Shown one piece after another: positions 53,530 through 63,127 of a stretch of DNA of 64,000 nucleotides; within the stretch, counting starts at the first letter, position 1, and the number at the start of each line of letters is the position of its first letter. The DNA comes from Hippasteria phrygiana (Eukaryota > Echinodermata > Asteroidea > Valvatida > Goniasteridae). The stretch spans positions 177,565 to 241,564 of the forward strand of contig JAZGUH010000073.1 in NCBI GenBank assembly GCA_037893225.1. The letters run 5' to 3'. Below the pieces are notes generated by a model. The model worked only from the letters and a program-made list of their open reading frames with translations. It did not search any database and was not told the origin of the DNA. Position numbers and translations under genes: made by a program.

Positions 53530-54429
53530 TTATTCCTACATGGTTATGGGCAGGGCACAGGGCCTGTTCCCCTCCCCCATAGAGGATTGTTCCCCGGGTG
53601 CCTCCACTATAGGGATTGCAGTTGTGCACGAGAACGTTATATAGGCTATTATAATTTCTCCATTAAGTCCCCCATATAGAACAAAAGTGGATTCTAGTTA
53701 CGCAGCAGGTCATTAGAAGGAAACCAAAATCTGAGTAGGCCCAACGAGTAAAGTAGTAGATCATCAGGGGTTCACCAATTTTCACAGTGTAATACCATGG
53801 AGGTTTAATACCTCCATGGTAATACATTGGCTGGACCTGGGAGATGTTTCCCCGCCCCGCTTATCAAGCTACTTATAGGTCACCGAGTACAATCATTCTA
53901 CATTCAGTCTTTCATGCAGGTCTATAAACTTCCTTTAGATTTGCGCACAGAACTAACCGATTCGTGTGTATTCAAGGTTTGTGTAAAGGATTTGAAACAT
54001 TTGTTAAAATTGTGTCAAATCACTTTGTTCCCCATTGTGGCCATGACATATTTTGATTTATTTTTTAAAGGATGTGCTGCACGTGCACTTTTCCAGTTTC
54101 TCCCCGAAAAATCCGTTCTTATTTCAATTGATTTTTTTTCTAGAACGCACTTCGAACTTACAAATCGCCATGTTCAGTTATCGAACAATTATTTACTGTA
54201 CAAATGTCAAATTATTTGCTGCCCGACAATATTATTCAGTTCCCGCAGGGCGGATCTTTTTGTGCATGAGAGGCGAGAAAGCTACCGAGAATAAAAGCCT
54301 TTTTTGGGGGGGGGGGGGGGGGGGGGTTATGGACGCACAAAATCTTGAACAGCACCGGCAGTATATCTTTCGTTCCACTATTAATCGAAACAATCATTTC
54401 TCTCCCTCGCCCCTTCTACCCCTACCCAG

Positions 54430-54584
54430 GGTCGGCCGTAAAGTGACGTTGTACCTCTGCCTTGGCGTCCAGTTCGTCTTCAGCTTGGCTATCGTCTTCT
54501 CACCTAACATGGCGACGTTCATCACACTCAGGTTCTTTCTCGCTGTGGCTAACATGGGAGTCTACATCATGGCGTTCGTAATTG
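54430..54584 (+). CDS. SLC22A: SLC22 transporter, exon 3: MFS motif, TM3, TM4 start
   Basis: Acceptor CTACCCAG ending 54429; donor ATTG|GTAAGA. Completes Trp184, then VGRKVTLYLCLGVQFVFSLA, IVFSPNMATFITLRFFLAVA and NMGVYIMAFVI. ADW-VGRK is the loop-2/3 major-facilitator motif (D-x-x-G-R-K/R). The following helices with FxxLRFFL are as expected for TM3-TM4. Confidence 0.94.
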
Positions 54585-55370
54585 GTAAGATTGATTGCGA
54601 AGCACGTTTTCTGGAATTGGCTTGACAGAACCCTAAATTGATTTACGTCTGATAACCACAATGTGACCAACAACGTGCGGTTGAAGGAAATGTCAATTTA
54701 GATAAGGGAAACTAATCTGGGTAGTTTTGAGGAAAATCATGGGATGTAACTGGTAAACGTGGCTTAATGGGCTGCATACAGTTTTGCTAGTCCGTCCTGT
54801 CCTGCCCTGCCCTGCCCTACCCTGCCCTACCCCGCCCTACCCCGCCCTGCCCTACCCCACCCCACCCCGCCTTGACCCGTCCGTCCCGCCCTGCCCTGCC
54901 ATGCCATGCCATACCCCACACCGCGCTCGCTCCGCACCGCCCCCGCATTACTCTAAAAATTGTCCGATTCCAGACGCAAAATGTAACAAAAAATCTAGTA
55001 CTTGAGGCATCATTCCAAATGGTTAACAGTGAGCAAATGTCTTCGTTTTGTGTTAACTCCGATGTCTCAAAGACCAGATCTTTAAAACTCTTGCACATGG
55101 AGTGGACAACTTGGAGTGCTGGATTAGCACAGCGTAGCATACCGGTATGACATCTGCACATCAAATGTACTTTTCTGATTTTATCTGATTGAACTCCGTT
55201 TGTTCTGCTCCATTCTCTCTTATCCTTTTTCATTCTCCTTTGCATGTTGACCGTTTTGGCATAGTGATGCAAACCCAATCAGCCGGAGGGGAAAATGTTG
55301 CTATAAAGGCCGGGTGACTTTCCATTTTCGGTTATTAATAAAATGAGTAATGCTGATCCTGTTTGATCAG
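54585..55370 (+). other. SLC22 intron 3
   Basis: GT...AG intron. It contains a (CCTGCC/CCCTA)-type pentanucleotide minisatellite at about 54793-54912. The rest, including the minus-strand frame over 54817-55278, has no supported coding role. Confidence 0.6.
54793..54912. repeat. CCCTGCCCTA-type minisatellite
   Basis: About 120 bp of five-base units CCTGC, CCTAC and CCCGC, degrading to CCATGCCATGCC at the right. Its complement encodes a Gly/Trp-rich false frame. Confidence 0.85.
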
Positions 55371-55539
55371 GTACCGAGTTCGTGGGACCCAAATGGCGCA
55401 CCTTCATTGGCGTTGTGGTGGAATGTTCCTTCGCCTTTGGTTACATGTTACTGGCGATAGCGGCGTATTTCGTCCGTGACTGGAAGACTTTACAGCTTAT
55501 TGGAGCGGTGCCTATCATATTCTTCTTCCTACTCATACG
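55371..55539 (+). CDS. SLC22A: SLC22 transporter, exon 4: TEFVGPKWR, TM5, TM6
   Basis: Acceptor TTGATCAG ending 55370; donor ATACG|GTGGGT. Completes Gly236, then TEFVGPKWRTFIGVVVECSF, AFGYMLLAIAAYFVRDWKTL and QLIGAVPIIFFFLLI. TE-x-VGPK-x-R is one of the most conserved SLC22 motifs, preceding TM5. RDWKTLQL is the short extracellular link to TM6. Confidence 0.95.
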
Positions 55540-55673
55540 GTGGGTTTCTATCCATTGAAGGTTTTGTTGGGGGAAAATTCAGCTCTGGGGTCAGCTAGGC
55601 CTAAGGATTTTTTTTGAGGGGTTTTAGGTAAATGACAAGCTTGCTTTGGGGGTTGTTTATCGCAGATACAGCT

Positions 55674-55803
55674 ATGAGCAAGTTCGAGTGGCGACCATTT
55701 GTCGACCACTAGTCGATTTTGCCTGGTACCCAATATGTATTTCGTGTACATGTTACCATGACGACTAGTGGTTGACAAATAGTCGCCGCTTGAACTTGCT
55801 CAT
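55674..55803. mobile_element. Hairpin MITE, ATGAGCAAGTTC ends
   Basis: Arms ATGAGCAAGTTCGAGTGGCG and CGCCGCTTGAACTTGCTCAT pair, continuing through TTTGTCGACCACTAGTCG and its inverse CGACTAGTGGTTGACAAA. About 130 bp. No frame. Confidence 0.8.
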
Positions 55804-56292
55804 CATATAGTGCAGTTTTGATTGAGCCCTCATTATCTGACGTAACTTACCATGTCAAGTATTTTGGTATAAACCAAACCAAATTACCAAACAAAAGCGC
55901 TAGAAAGTTTTGCCCTGGCAGACCCGTTGCCTTCCCCGAGACTGGGGACTTGGGGATGGGGGGGGGGGGGGGGGGGTCGTCAAACCCTAAGGTGGAACTT
56001 TTGGCGTATGCGCAACAATGTGAACACATGCACAACTACGTACCACGAAGTGCTTAAGCGTCGTACAAGTTGCATTTTAACGTATTCAAGTGGAACATTC
56101 AGTGATACATGTACTTCTAAGGCAATTTTCTTTTGGATTCTGTAAAGTTCTGAGCAGAACTCGTCACCGAGCGGGGGGAAGGTTTGTTCGAACCCCCGAA
56201 CCCCTCAGCCTACGGGCCTGCCTGGAGAAAAAATACAACTAAAAATTGGATAAACACTAGCTACACCCGATTGAAAAGATTAAAATAGGCGA

Positions 56293-56461
56293 GGCCTTAC
56301 AAAAAACTCCCATCCAAAACCCCGTGGGAATTGCATGGTGAATTGGAATCCCATGGGAGGGTTTTTGTTTTACAAAAATCTCCTACGCAAAACCCCATGG
56401 GAATTGCATGGTGAATTGGACACCATGAGAATCCCATGGGAGGTTTTTGTAAGGGAGGCCT
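56293..56461. repeat. Palindromic repeat with CCCATGGGA words
   Basis: Two direct half-units containing CCGTGGGAATTGCATGGTGA and CCATGGGAATTGCATGGTGA sit inside an outer inverted pair (AGGCCTTACAAAAAACTCCC ... GGGAGGTTTTTGTAAGG). Both units end in AATCCCATGGGAGG. Confidence 0.7.
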
Positions 56462-56725
56462 TCATAAAAGTTCACCGAGAAAGATTCTCATCAGTTATAG
56501 GAATAAAGCGTGGGCTAGGCCTAGGCTTAGTTTATAAGCTCAGTTTATGACACTTACAGCGGCCAGCACACTCGAACATGCACACTTCTGCGATCGTATT
56601 ACCGGCAAACTGAGAACACTGTTCTCCTAATAATATTCAGTGTATCTTTTTCCACATGCGTTCCATCTCCACAACCAAATTTTTCTTTGCTTATCCATTT
56701 TTTTCGTTTACCCACTTGCACACAG

Positions 56726-56861
56726 GGTACTGCCCGAGTCTGCTCGCTGGCTGATCACTCAGGGTAAGCTGAAGGAAGCGGAGTCAATCATCCGAAAAAT
56801 AGCTAAAATCAACAAGGCCAAACTTCCTGACGAGCTCTTCAGCGCTGATGATCACATACAG
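56726..56861 (+). CDS. SLC22A: SLC22 transporter, exon 5: LPESARWL and large cytoplasmic loop
   Basis: Acceptor GCACACAG ending 56725; donor ACAG|GTGCGG, phase 0. Completes Arg292, then VLPESARWLITQGKLKEAES, IIRKIAKINKAKLPDELFSA and DDHIQ. PES-x-RWL is the MFS/SLC22 signature after TM6, and the basic, helical remainder begins the long cytoplasmic loop between TM6 and TM7. Confidence 0.95.
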
Positions 56862-57541
56862 GTGCGGTGTAATTGAAATTTGCTCAAGTACAAAACCGTG
56901 ATAATGGTTCACTGAACCACGCCATTCCTAAACCCCATAGGGCTGTGCATCCGAACCGAGTACCCGATACCCGACCGCTAATGTCAGGAACCGGTTCCAG
57001 ATTACCGAGAATCTAGTACCCGTAACTGAATTACTCAGTAATTTCTCAGACAATGAAAACAAAAGTTTTTGAATGCAATTTGTCGGGAATTTTCAAAATG
57101 AAAACCAGGGTACATGGAAAAACAAGACATTAAACATTTATGACGCTTGCGAAAATGGAATTAACAACGTAAAGATAGAGCTCACTGTACATGCACACTT
57201 GCACCCTGCTGCATTGATGCACCGATATGGTAGTATTAACGTGCGGACCTTTACGAACAATCTGCAGTTTATAAATAGCAATTTCCGAGATATAATTTTT
57301 GGGACTGGCTTTCTTTAATGGTACCCGGGTACCCAATTCCCATAGTACCGGTACCGTACCCGTTATTGCATAGCTCATAGCTAAACTACGTTCACGTCCC
57401 GTATACACGAAACGTGTATTTTGAGAAATAGCTGCTTCGGCCCGCCTTATACCACTTATCCACAAACATTTTATTCGAAAGAATACTTTTTTCATATGGT
57501 ATATACAATATAAATGGTTTTGTGACCTTGTAACCCAGTAG
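56862..57541 (+). other. SLC22 intron 5
   Basis: Mostly a diverged relative (about 56938-57376) of the hAT-like element at 6360-6939, sharing AGTACCCGA, GAACCGGTTCCAGATTA, TTTGTCGGGAATTTTCAAAAT and GGGTACCC words. It ends in a double acceptor, CAGTAG (57536-57541). Confidence 0.65.
56938..57376. mobile_element. hAT-like element, diverged copy
   Basis: Same internal words as 6360-6939 in the same order. Start TAGGGCTGTGCATCCGAACC and end ACCCGTTATTGCATAGCT are poorly preserved, and no clear 8-bp duplication remains. Confidence 0.6.
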
Positions 57542-57618
57542 CAAAGAAGGACGTCATTCATTGACCTTTTCCGGACGCCTAACCTGCGGAAGAGAACCCT
57601 GAATATTATGTTCAACTG
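57542..57618 (+). CDS. SLC22A: SLC22 transporter, exon 6: end of cytoplasmic loop
   Basis: A 77-base exon encoding QRRTSFIDLFRTPNLRKRTL, NIMFN and two bases of Trp363. (D)LFRTPxLRxRTLxxxFxWF is the conserved entry to TM7 in SLC22. The acceptor must be the second AG of CAGTAG: using the first would put TAG in frame as a stop. Donor AACTG|GTGAGT. Confidence 0.93.
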
Positions 57619-57712
57619 GTGAGTTCGCTGTCCCCTTAAAGGTGTCCGAAGTTTTTCATTTGTATATTCATGAAGTGCCCTCGTGTGTATTTTTTTTCAA
57701 GCTCTGCTGTAT

Positions 57713-57747
<35 letters not shown>

Positions 57748-58471
57748 TTCATAATCGGGAAAACAAGATAAAAAAATCATTAAAAGACAGGCCCGTGGAT
57801 TTCCCAGAAGCGAAACAAATGACTGTTTAAAGGGATCTCCGGACAACATTAAAAATACAAAAGTTACACCAAAAAAACAACAACATACATAGTACATATA
57901 TATAACAATATACACAAATAGACAATGAAGACATTAATAAAGGACAGTATCAAAACCACACGAAGGTAAAATGAAGCTTTCGCGAGAAGAGGGCGCCCCA
58001 CAAAAAAATTAAAATATAAAAGAAATATAAAATAAATAAAACGAACACAGAGATTAAAACCAAAAACCCCATTATAAAAAGGTAAAGCTATTCCAGAATG
58101 TAGCGATGGTAACCATTTTATAGTTGGTTGAGTTGATTGCTTGATCTCTAACGTCAATCGGCAAACTATTCCACACATATGAAACATTATTAAAAACAGA
58201 AAATTTGAAGGAGTTAACAGAAAATTTGAAGGAGATTACGTGTCTAATTCCTAAACATCAATGTTCAATGGTTCAATGGCTATAAACACTATCCGACAAT
58301 ACTCTAAACATGTTAGTATTTAGGCATAAACACAGTTCTTGCAGTAATATGTTTCGTATCTTTGATGTGAGGATTGTATTTGTTCTTGTATTTATTCACC
58401 ATATAGACATGATTGATTGCAAGCACTAAATAAAACATGCTTTAAAAATCACAAACCCACTTGTTGACTAG
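57619..58471 (+). other. SLC22 intron 6
   Basis: GT...AG intron containing a TTTA microsatellite (about 57713-57751, roughly nine units) and AT-rich sequence without supported features. Confidence 0.6.
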
Positions 58472-58680
58472 GTTTGTGAATGCTGCGGTGTACTACGGCC
58501 TGTCCCTGAGTACCTCTAGCTTAGGATCTAACGACTACTTGGCATTCTTCCTTGGAGGCTTTGTAGAGATCCCTGCCTGTTTCTCTATCCTGCTGACTAT
58601 TGATAGATACGGAAGACGGATCATGCTGTGCTTCTACCTGCTTCTCGGTGGATTCTCGTGTCTTGGTACTATATTCATCG
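58472..58680 (+). CDS. SLC22A: SLC22 transporter, exon 7: TM7, TM8, IDRYGRR, TM9
   Basis: Acceptor GTTGACTAG ending 58471; donor TCATCG|GTAAGA. Completes Trp363, then FVNAAVYYGLSLSTSSLGSN, DYLAFFLGGFVEIPACFSIL and LTIDRYGRRIMLCFYLLLGG. WF-x-x-x-x-x-YYGLS (TM7), the G-x-x-E-x-P helix (TM8) and D-R-x-GRR (loop 8/9, the repeat of the loop 2/3 MFS motif) are all present. Confidence 0.95.
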
Positions 58681-58758
58681 GTAAGATACCGATAGTTCAT
58701 CCCTCAGATTGATCAAAATAATCGATAACTTAAAGGGACTACCCAGTACAATTTAAAA

Positions 58759-58890
58759 AAACGGATTGGTTGAAATAACCAATATATTGGTTAAAACAAC
58801 CAATTATTGGCTGATATGTGTCCAACTAATTGGATTGGTTGGACACAATCCTACCAATATATTGGTTGTTTTTCAACCAATCCGTTTTTG
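58759..58890. repeat. Hairpin with AACCAATATATTGGTT core words
   Basis: Outer arms AAAACGGATTGGTTGAAA and TTTCAACCAATCCGTTTTT pair. Inside, CCAATATATTGGTT and repeated CCAAT/ATTGG words add further self-complementarity. Confidence 0.75.
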
Positions 58891-59499
58891 TGTCGCCTAA
58901 ACGAATGTTTTTGGGGGCACTTACCATGCAGTCATGAATTTTATACAACACCTGAATAAATCCCAGCCATCCGATTGGTGGTTTGTCGATCACGTGCATT
59001 GAATTATTCGTCCCATCGTACGACGCGAACCCGCACCTCCAAAAAACGTTCTATCACATGGTTCTATCAAACGGTAACGCGTTTGATAGAACTTCCCCGC
59101 CGCTACAACGCGGCTGTCATTGGACTGGTTCCCGGTCCCTCCGTTGTCCTTCGGACTTCAAATGTATATTATATACATGGGGACCGGAAACCAGTCTAGG
59201 CTGTCATTCACACAAAATGGCGGACGGTGTTTCCGTACCGCGGTTTGTTTTCCTAACAGACGACGAAATGTTGGAACTCGTAGGCGATGCTGGCGATGCT
59301 GACGATGCTGACGCTGCAGCGCTGCTAATAACACGATTAGAGGAATTTGCAAGACAATTAAAGCTTTAACTGACATGACTGATTCGGAACTGGACCACTT
59401 TTTGTTGCGGTTTTATGCGGGACTGAGAAGGTAAACGGCACGTTGTACGCCAAGAAATCCATGCATGCAATCTGTCGGATTTATTCAGGCGTTGTATAA

Positions 59500-59667
59500 A
59501 ACAAATAATGAATGTTTCACATTCGTGCAATGGTAAAAATAATTTCATTCGGTGACAGATGGAATGTCCCATTCCACTCGGCTTCGCCTCGTGGAATGGA
59601 ACAATACATTCAATCTGTCACCTCATGAAATTATTCTTACCATCGCATTTATAAACATTCATTATTT
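59500..59667. mobile_element. Foldback repeat, AATAATGAATGTTT ends
   Basis: AATAATGAATGTTT, GCAATGGTAAAAATAATTTC and GGTGACAGATGGAATG at the left pair with CATTCAATCTGTCACC, GAAATTATTCTTACCATCGC and AAACATTCATTATT at the right. The right half is about 80 percent shared with 10126-10200, so this is a dispersed family. Confidence 0.75.
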
Positions 59668-59694
59668 GTATACTGTCCGTGTGACCGTATGTTA

Positions 59695-60205
59695 AAGTTT
59701 TAGGTTAAAGTTTTGCTCTCATTTGGTATCATTTGAAAAGTCCAATTGGAACCAAATGTGGGTTATACATGTAACATGGAACCTTCATATGTTAATGAGG
59801 TCAAATGTCACATACCAAGGTCAAAGGTAATCTGAGGTTAAGTTGTAAAATGGGCTGAACATGTAAAATTGGCCCCATTTGGAAAGTTGAAGTCCAATTG
59901 GAACCAAACTTGAGCCTTAGGTGCAACATGGAAACATTTATTTCATGTTGATGTTACAGGTCACATCAAGGTCAAGGTCATTGGAGGTCAAGTGGTAAAA
60001 AAGGCTGAAAATGTAAAATTGGTCTCATTTGAAAAGTTGAAGTCCAATTGCAACCGAACTTATGTCATAGGTGCATTGTGATAACAGTTAACCGTCATAC
60101 GATGGTGATGTTAAAGGTCGCATAATGAAGTCAAAGGTCATTTGAGGTCAAGTTATAAAATAGGCTTGAAATGTAAAATTGCTCTTATTTGAAAAGTTGC
60201 AAATG
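59695..60205. repeat. Tandem repeat (~155 bp) rich in AGGTCA half-sites
   Basis: About three diverged units sharing GTAAAATTGG, CATTTGAAAAGTTGAAGTCC, AATTGGAACCAAACTT and GATGTTA. Each carries clustered AGGTCA-type words (AAGGTCAAAGGTAA near 59818; CAAGGTCAAGGTCATTGGAG near 59967; AAGTCAAAGGTCATTTGAGG near 60127). Confidence 0.75.
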
Positions 60206-60888
60206 CGATGCAGTGACCAAAAAGGCGACACGTGTAATCCACGGATCACCTTGTTAGAGTGAAGGATTTGAGTGTATTTCCATATTACTTCAGGTCCTTT
60301 GTTTCCAGGGTAACATACTATATCAATTTTTGTTCGTGGAAAAGTTTATATATGGTTTATAGTTGGTTTCCATATTACTAATTAGATAGCTTGTTTGGAA
60401 TTCACCTCTATTCAACTTCTTTTTTCAAAACATTGTTTACCGGTTATAATGGAGAAGTTTACTTTTGCACTGGCTTGTGACGTAAAGTTTCATTGGTACC
60501 GAACAATTAAAAAGCGCCCTCTTGCATGAGTAAATTGGAAAAACCACTCCCTTTTTACTTAAAATTCATCAAGCATTTAGATCGTTATAGTATTGTTGTA
60601 AGACACGGTAATTTGTGATAAAATAAACAGAAGATGATATTATTGCGTGGTTCCTTTCATCGACCAATCAACCTAATCGTTAATCGGCAAGTTAAAATCG
60701 GTCGGTCAATTAGCAACCAATCAATTAATATCAAGTTACCAAACGAGCAGTCCCATCCTCTTTTTATCAATCAGTAAATATTTAACTGTCACTTTTAATA
60801 CAAACGTTGATTACCGTACTCGATCGGATCATTAATACATTCTTTGAAAGCAAACATATTTCTGATACTTCCAACATTTTGTTTTCAG

Positions 60889-60997
60889 CACCTGGGGTGG
60901 CGCGAACATCCGTAGCGATGTTGGGAAAGTTTGGAATCTCGGGTTCATTCTGCCTGATCTATATATTCTCAGCGGAAATCTACCCAACACCTGTCAG
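60889..60997 (+). CDS. SLC22A: SLC22 transporter, exon 8: TM10, start of AEIYPTPVR
   Basis: Acceptor GTTTTCAG ending 60888; donor GTCAG|GTACCA. Completes Ala433, then PGVARTSVAMLGKFGISGSF, CLIYIFSAEIYPTPV and two bases of Arg469. The (M/L)xGKFG-x-x-x-x-F helix and Y-x-x-(S/T)AE-(I/L)YPT-x-VR motif are classic SLC22 TM10 features. Confidence 0.95.
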
Positions 60998-61205
60998 GTA
61001 CCAGAACAAAGGATTAATTTGTAGTTTCTGTGCCGTTGTCATTATGAATATCAGACTCCCATGAAAATTATCGATATTATCGATTACTAGGCATGTATAA
61101 TACTACCGCATTTCATGGTGACCAAATTTCACGCTACACCGTTTCTCTAATAATAATAATCATCATTACTGCTATAATAGGGCGACTTTGCTATAATAAT
61201 CATTA

Positions 61206-61370
61206 TTAGGGCGACAGTGGTGTCGCCCTATTATAGCACTTTCCCGACGTGCCTTACTAAAAAAGACTCCAATGGGGCGACTTTCACATTGGGGCGACAC
61301 CAAATAGTCGCCCTAACCGAGCAGGTCGCCCTAACCGACCATAAAATAGCAATTTGTGTCACCCTAACAT
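61206..61370. repeat. GGGCGAC repeat block, copy 1
   Basis: Starts TTAGGGCGACAGTGGTGTCG and contains GCCTTACTAAAAAAGACTCC, GGGGCGACTTTCACATTGGG and several TCGCCCTAAC words. Same order as copy 2. Confidence 0.75.
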
Positions 61371-61790
61371 AGCATTAGTAGTTTTATTCATAATACTAAT
61401 AATAATAATAATAATTAATAATAATAATAATAATAATTATTACCGGCGATGGGTCATTAGGGAGACTTTCCCATAGACTTGTGCACAACTTTTTTTCCGA
61501 CTTTAATGTAACCTAACCCAACTTTCCCCTATCCTACCCCCACGAATTTCGGTATATTTATGTTTTGGACCATCCTCTATCGATACAACCCAGTTCCGAC
61601 AGTAAAATTCTCAATATTTAAAGGGGCTGTGACATTAGGGAGACATTTCAATGTCTCCCTAATGTCACTAGTCTCCTTAAGGTAATAAGAATGATGACAA
61701 AATGTCTCCTTAAGGGACCATTAACAGGTATAATAATAATTACAAATCTCCTGGATGCGGCAAATGGGCGACTCTTCCCGAAAAAACCTT

Positions 61791-61957
61791 ATTGGGGCGA
61801 CACGAGTGTCGCCCTTTTAGAGCACTTTCCAAACGCGCCTTACTAAAAAACACTCCAAAGGGGCGACTTTCACAATAGGGCGACACCAAATTGTCGCCCT
61901 ATTCGACCAGGTCACCCTAACCCACTCTTTTCCAGGATTATGTGTCGCCCTAACCGG
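61791..61957. repeat. GGGCGAC repeat block, copy 2
   Basis: Starts ATTGGGGCGACACGAGTGTC and contains GCCTTACTAAAAAACACTCC, GGGGCGACTTTCACAATAGG and TCGCCCTAACCGG. About 80 percent identical by eye to copy 1. Confidence 0.75.
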
Positions 61958-62371
61958 CAATTGAGGAAAATTAGAATAATAACATTTATAATAATTATTA
62001 TACATTTATACTATTTATATTTATACATTTATAATTAGGAGATCCATTTATAAAGTATTACGAAAGAAAAAGATGTGTCAGAAGGAGGGTTGTTTCAGCA
62101 ACGGTGGAAGTTACCCCGCCTGGGCCTATAGATCTGAAAATTGGGATACCTTTGTTTGGTAGATTTATCCTCTACTTAGATCTGGACCCAGGAAAATCGT
62201 AAGGATGGTATGCAATCTCAAATGTGGCCAACCCCACCATCTCTGTTGTAGCCCTTTACCCAGAGTGGTGCGTTCAGGAAATAGGCCTACCATCATTTCA
62301 ATTTCAAATTTCGCTACTTTTCGTGGTGCCAGGTCACAAATCTTACCACTGTCAAATTACTTTTTGTATAG

Positions 62372-62580
62372 GAGCATTGGTATGGGCCTGTCCTCTATGT
62401 GTGCCCGTATGGGAAGTGTAATCGCACCTCCGTTGCTCGTTCTACGGGATGTGTGGGAGCCGTTTCCCCTCTTTGTCTTCGGTCTCTTGGCCCTAGCGGC
62501 CGGCTTGCTCAGCCTTCTGTTTCCTGAGACTCTGGGACTGAACATGCCAGAGACGATCAGGGAGGGAGAGATCCTAGGAG
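62372..62580 (+). CDS. SLC22A: SLC22 transporter, exon 9: TM11, TM12, PETLG
   Basis: Acceptor TTTTGTATAG ending 62371; donor AGGAG|GTAGGT. Completes Arg469, then SIGMGLSSMCARMGSVIAPP, LLVLRDVWEPFPLFVFGLLA and LAAGLLSLLFPETLGLNMPE. VR-(x)-G-x-G-x-x-S-x-x-AR-x-G-x-x-x-AP for TM11 and the LPET-x-G-x-x-(L/M)P-(E/D)TI end of TM12 identify the family. The last base begins the Ala539 codon. Confidence 0.95.
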
Positions 62581-62951
62581 GTAGGTCAAGTTTCCTAGCC
62601 TGACTTGGACCTTTTTGTTATTATTGGTTGAACAGCGTCTCCTTATTCACTTAATTTATACTAGTTTTATTAATTCAACCATGGTTTCCTTCATGCATGA
62701 TTCAACTCGCGAACTTTTAAACAATTTGACATTTACGCCGGTTGGTTATTGTTTATACTAACCAGACTTCCAAATGCTTTTCAGTGATGAAATATTCAGA
62801 CAAATGCCCATGGATCAACGAGATAATATGGGTATCGACCCGCTCAGTTTGAAAATGGCCTCTGCGGTGCAACCGCTTGGTGGAGCACTGTATGGTGATT
62901 CGCCCCTACTGGCATAGAAATTTCAAAAATATATATTATCAATTTCCTTAG
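62581..62951 (+). other. SLC22 intron 9
   Basis: GT...AG intron of 371 bp with no recognised feature. Confidence 0.6.
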
Positions 62952-63061
62952 CTGGTGCTCCGTTCAGGCTACCACACTGGCGTGGCTGGACCTACAAAGC
63001 CGCAGGGACACACAGGAACCAAGAAGTCACCTTCAAGCAGGTTGAGGCGAATGACGCTTAG
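62952..63061 (+). CDS. SLC22A: SLC22 transporter, exon 10: cytoplasmic C-terminus and stop
   Basis: Acceptor TTCCTTAG ending 62951; stop TAG at 63059-63061. Encodes A-GAPFRLPHWRGWTYKAAGTH and RNQEVTFKQVEANDA. C-termini vary within SLC22, so this exon rests on splice-site and phase agreement rather than similarity. A short polar tail of this size is normal for the family. Confidence 0.85.
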
Positions 63062-63127
63062 GGAGGCGCAGGAGGGGAAGGGAGCAACACAAATGGAACC
63101 GAGGAACGGGGGACAGAAGAGCCTTGA

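Larger units (their letters stand above)
46356..54429 (+). other. SLC22 intron 2, about 8.1 kb
   Basis: GT...AG intron dominated by repeats: an inverted-repeat MITE (47408-47782), a palindrome-array foldback element (48088-50919), a 2.07-kb tandem duplication (49380-53529), CATGGAGG hairpins and G-runs (51249-51264, 53323-53342, 54306-54326). The 46.4-47.4 kb part shows nothing recognisable. Confidence 0.6.
55540..56725 (+). other. SLC22 intron 4
   Basis: GT...AG intron with a hairpin MITE (55674-55803), a G-run (55959-55976) and an inverted/tandem CCCATGGGA repeat (56293-56461). Confidence 0.6.
58681..60888 (+). other. SLC22 intron 7
   Basis: GT...AG intron. It holds a hairpin (58759-58890), two smaller hairpins (59049-59096 and 59118-59200), a foldback repeat (59500-59667) and AGGTCA-rich tandem repeats (59695-60205). 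A 128-codon frame at 58983-59369 crosses hairpins and is not considered coding. Confidence 0.6.
60998..62371 (+). other. SLC22 intron 8
   Basis: GT...AG intron rich in GGGCGAC / GTCGCCC words: two related blocks at 61206-61370 and 61791-61957 in the same direction, an AAT/ATT microsatellite (about 61402-61441) and a GGGAGAC hairpin (about 61633-61668). The remaining sequence to 62371 is unassigned. Confidence 0.55.
35198..63061 (+). other. SLC22A: SLC22 family organic cation/anion transporter-like gene, ten coding exons
   Basis: A complete coding gene of 27.9 kb. Exons 35198-35644, 46252-46355, 54430-54584, 55371-55539, 56726-56861, 57542-57618, 58472-58680, 60889-60997, 62372-62580 and 62952-63061 total 1725 nt = 574 aa plus stop, all phases compatible and all GT-AG. 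SLC22 proteins are 12-TM major-facilitator carriers in the plasma membrane moving organic cations, carnitine, ergothioneine or organic anions. The protein has the family's long extracellular loop after TM1, ADWVGRK after TM2, GTEFVGPKWR, LPESARWLI, IDRYGRR and AEIYPTPVR. Ten coding exons is also the number in vertebrate SLC22A4/5. Substrate class cannot be assigned by eye. Confidence 0.95.

Noticed and set aside
54817..55278. 153-codon minus-strand frame
   Set aside because: Its C-terminal third is the CCTGC minisatellite, and the rest shows no recognisable domain.
58983..59369. 128-codon frame ending in DAGDADDADAAALLITRLEE
   Set aside because: It crosses two hairpins and a GATGCTGAC-type tandem repeat inside SLC22 intron 7; no domain or splice support.
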